Shown here one piece after another: positions 63,221-64,000 of a stretch of 64,000 nt of DNA. Below the pieces are notes generated by a model that was not told the origin of the DNA, made no database searches, and saw only the letters and a list, made by a program, of their open reading frames with translations. Every line of letters starts with the position of its first letter. Positions within the stretch are counted from its first letter, which is position 1. This DNA is from Okapia johnstoni (lineage: Eukaryota; Chordata; Mammalia; Artiodactyla; Giraffidae). The position numbers and the translations under genes are program-made. Location: contig CM044315.1 in the NCBI GenBank assembly GCA_024291935.2, positions 77,358,385 through 77,422,384 on the forward strand, read 5' to 3'.

Positions 63221-64000
63221 TAAAGAAATCTTAAAGCTGGCAAGTTCTTTCTTGTGTGACCAGTCAGAATTTGCTGTGTGATTGTGAAAAGGTGGAAAAC
63301 TTCAGCTCCCAATTTCCTGTTACCAGCTAGTAGCTCTAACCCATGAAATGTTCCCCGGATACCTTAGGGCCCCGAAAACATTTGAGGTTCCTGAAATACT
63401 GCAGACTCTGTTTTGCTGACATTCCCACAATCAAGCCAGTGATAAGAGCCCACTGACAATGCAAATGGTGTTCCCTAACAATGTAAATATTTATTCCTTT
63501 GCAAACAATAAACAGATAAGTATTTATTAAGTGCCTATTATATGTGCCAGGCCACAGAGATGCAGAGAAATATAAAACAGGCAAGTTCTTTGCCCTGGTG
63601 GAACTTGCAACTTAATATGAGGATTATTTTTTTATATTTGAAATTGCCATGGACATCCTCAGCCATAAGCTTTCTGGCTGTACTTTTAGTAACTCTTGTC
63701 TGGACAAAAAGGAAAGAAAGCTATTGTGAATTTTGTAATATATGAATTTATATTCCTTCCTCCACAAATCTAAACACATTTGAAATTATGTACCACATGT
63801 ATTTAGGAAAGATGCTCAGAAATATTAAAAAAAGAGCTTAGTCCCCTGAGATATAGTAATAGCTAACATTTACCAAGCACTGTGATGAGCTTAGGTGCTG
63901 CTGTCAACAGGAAAAAAAAAAAGCACAGCCTGAAAGTTGAGAATTAGGTTTTATATGGTGGACAAAACCGAGGACTTAAGCCCAGGATGCAGCCTCTCAC

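Larger units (their letters stand above)
61113..64000. other. CYP4X1 intron 1 (5' part of gene lies beyond the window)
   Basis: I looked on the minus strand for the first exon, which should have a hydrophobic anchor followed by a proline-rich hinge, and did not find it. The stretch contains a dimeric SINE, an LTR-like segment, tRNA-derived SINEs and MIR-like remnants near 63500-63620 and 63855-63905. Confidence 0.5.

Noticed and set aside
61113..64000. CYP4X1 exon 1 within the window
   Set aside because: No minus-strand frame shows the expected hydrophobic anchor plus proline hinge ending at a GT donor, so I place exon 1 beyond the window.

Overview
The window is ruminant (bovid) nuclear DNA. 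It is dense with BovB (RTE) LINE fragments, Bov-tA/BovA SINEs and older cetartiodactyl tRNA-derived SINEs, and every recognised gene has mammalian exon-intron structure. All assignments come from reading the sequence and from recalled family knowledge; no database was searched.

Layout, left to right. (1) 1-520: a BovB 3' fragment. (2) 521-3406: flank and probable promoter of PDZK1IP1. (3) 3407-8670: PDZK1IP1 (MAP17), plus strand, four coding exons, intact 114-residue protein and polyA signal. (4) 8671-18037: non-coding. It includes a GC-rich block at 10620-10870 with GATA and E-box motifs, which is positioned like the TAL1 erythroid enhancer known downstream of PDZK1IP1 in other mammals. (5) 18038-26460, minus strand: a decayed CYP4 gene, most like CYP4Z1. 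Only exons 10-12 remain, with a stop in exon 11 and a destroyed donor in exon 10. A DCUN1D1 processed retrocopy with perfect 15-bp target-site duplications sits just past the exon 11 donor, and an inverted BovB complex and an ERVK-type solo LTR lie nearby. (6) 29694-61112, minus strand: exons 2-12 of CYP4X1. All splice junctions are canonical and the reading frame is continuous (446 codons plus stop). Exon 1 was not found and probably lies beyond base 64000. (7) CYP4X1 intron 4 holds, antisense to the gene, an almost full-length but broken class I endogenous retrovirus at 48373-57237. It has a tRNA-Phe-like primer binding site and a 5' LTR interrupted by a BovB fragment.

The order PDZK1IP1 - CYP4Z-like - CYP4X1 matches the human CYP4 cluster as I recall it, but no CYP4A22-like gene lies between PDZK1IP1 and the CYP4Z-like remnant. 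PDZK1IP1 encodes a membrane PDZ ligand of epithelial transporter complexes, and CYP4X1 encodes an ER monooxygenase. They are neighbours by synteny rather than by shared pathway.

I found no convincing new biological system. The observations most worth checking are the retrocopy insertion beside the splice donor, the small intact membrane ORF between pol and env of the provirus, the inverted BovB palindrome, and the candidate TAL1 distal enhancer.
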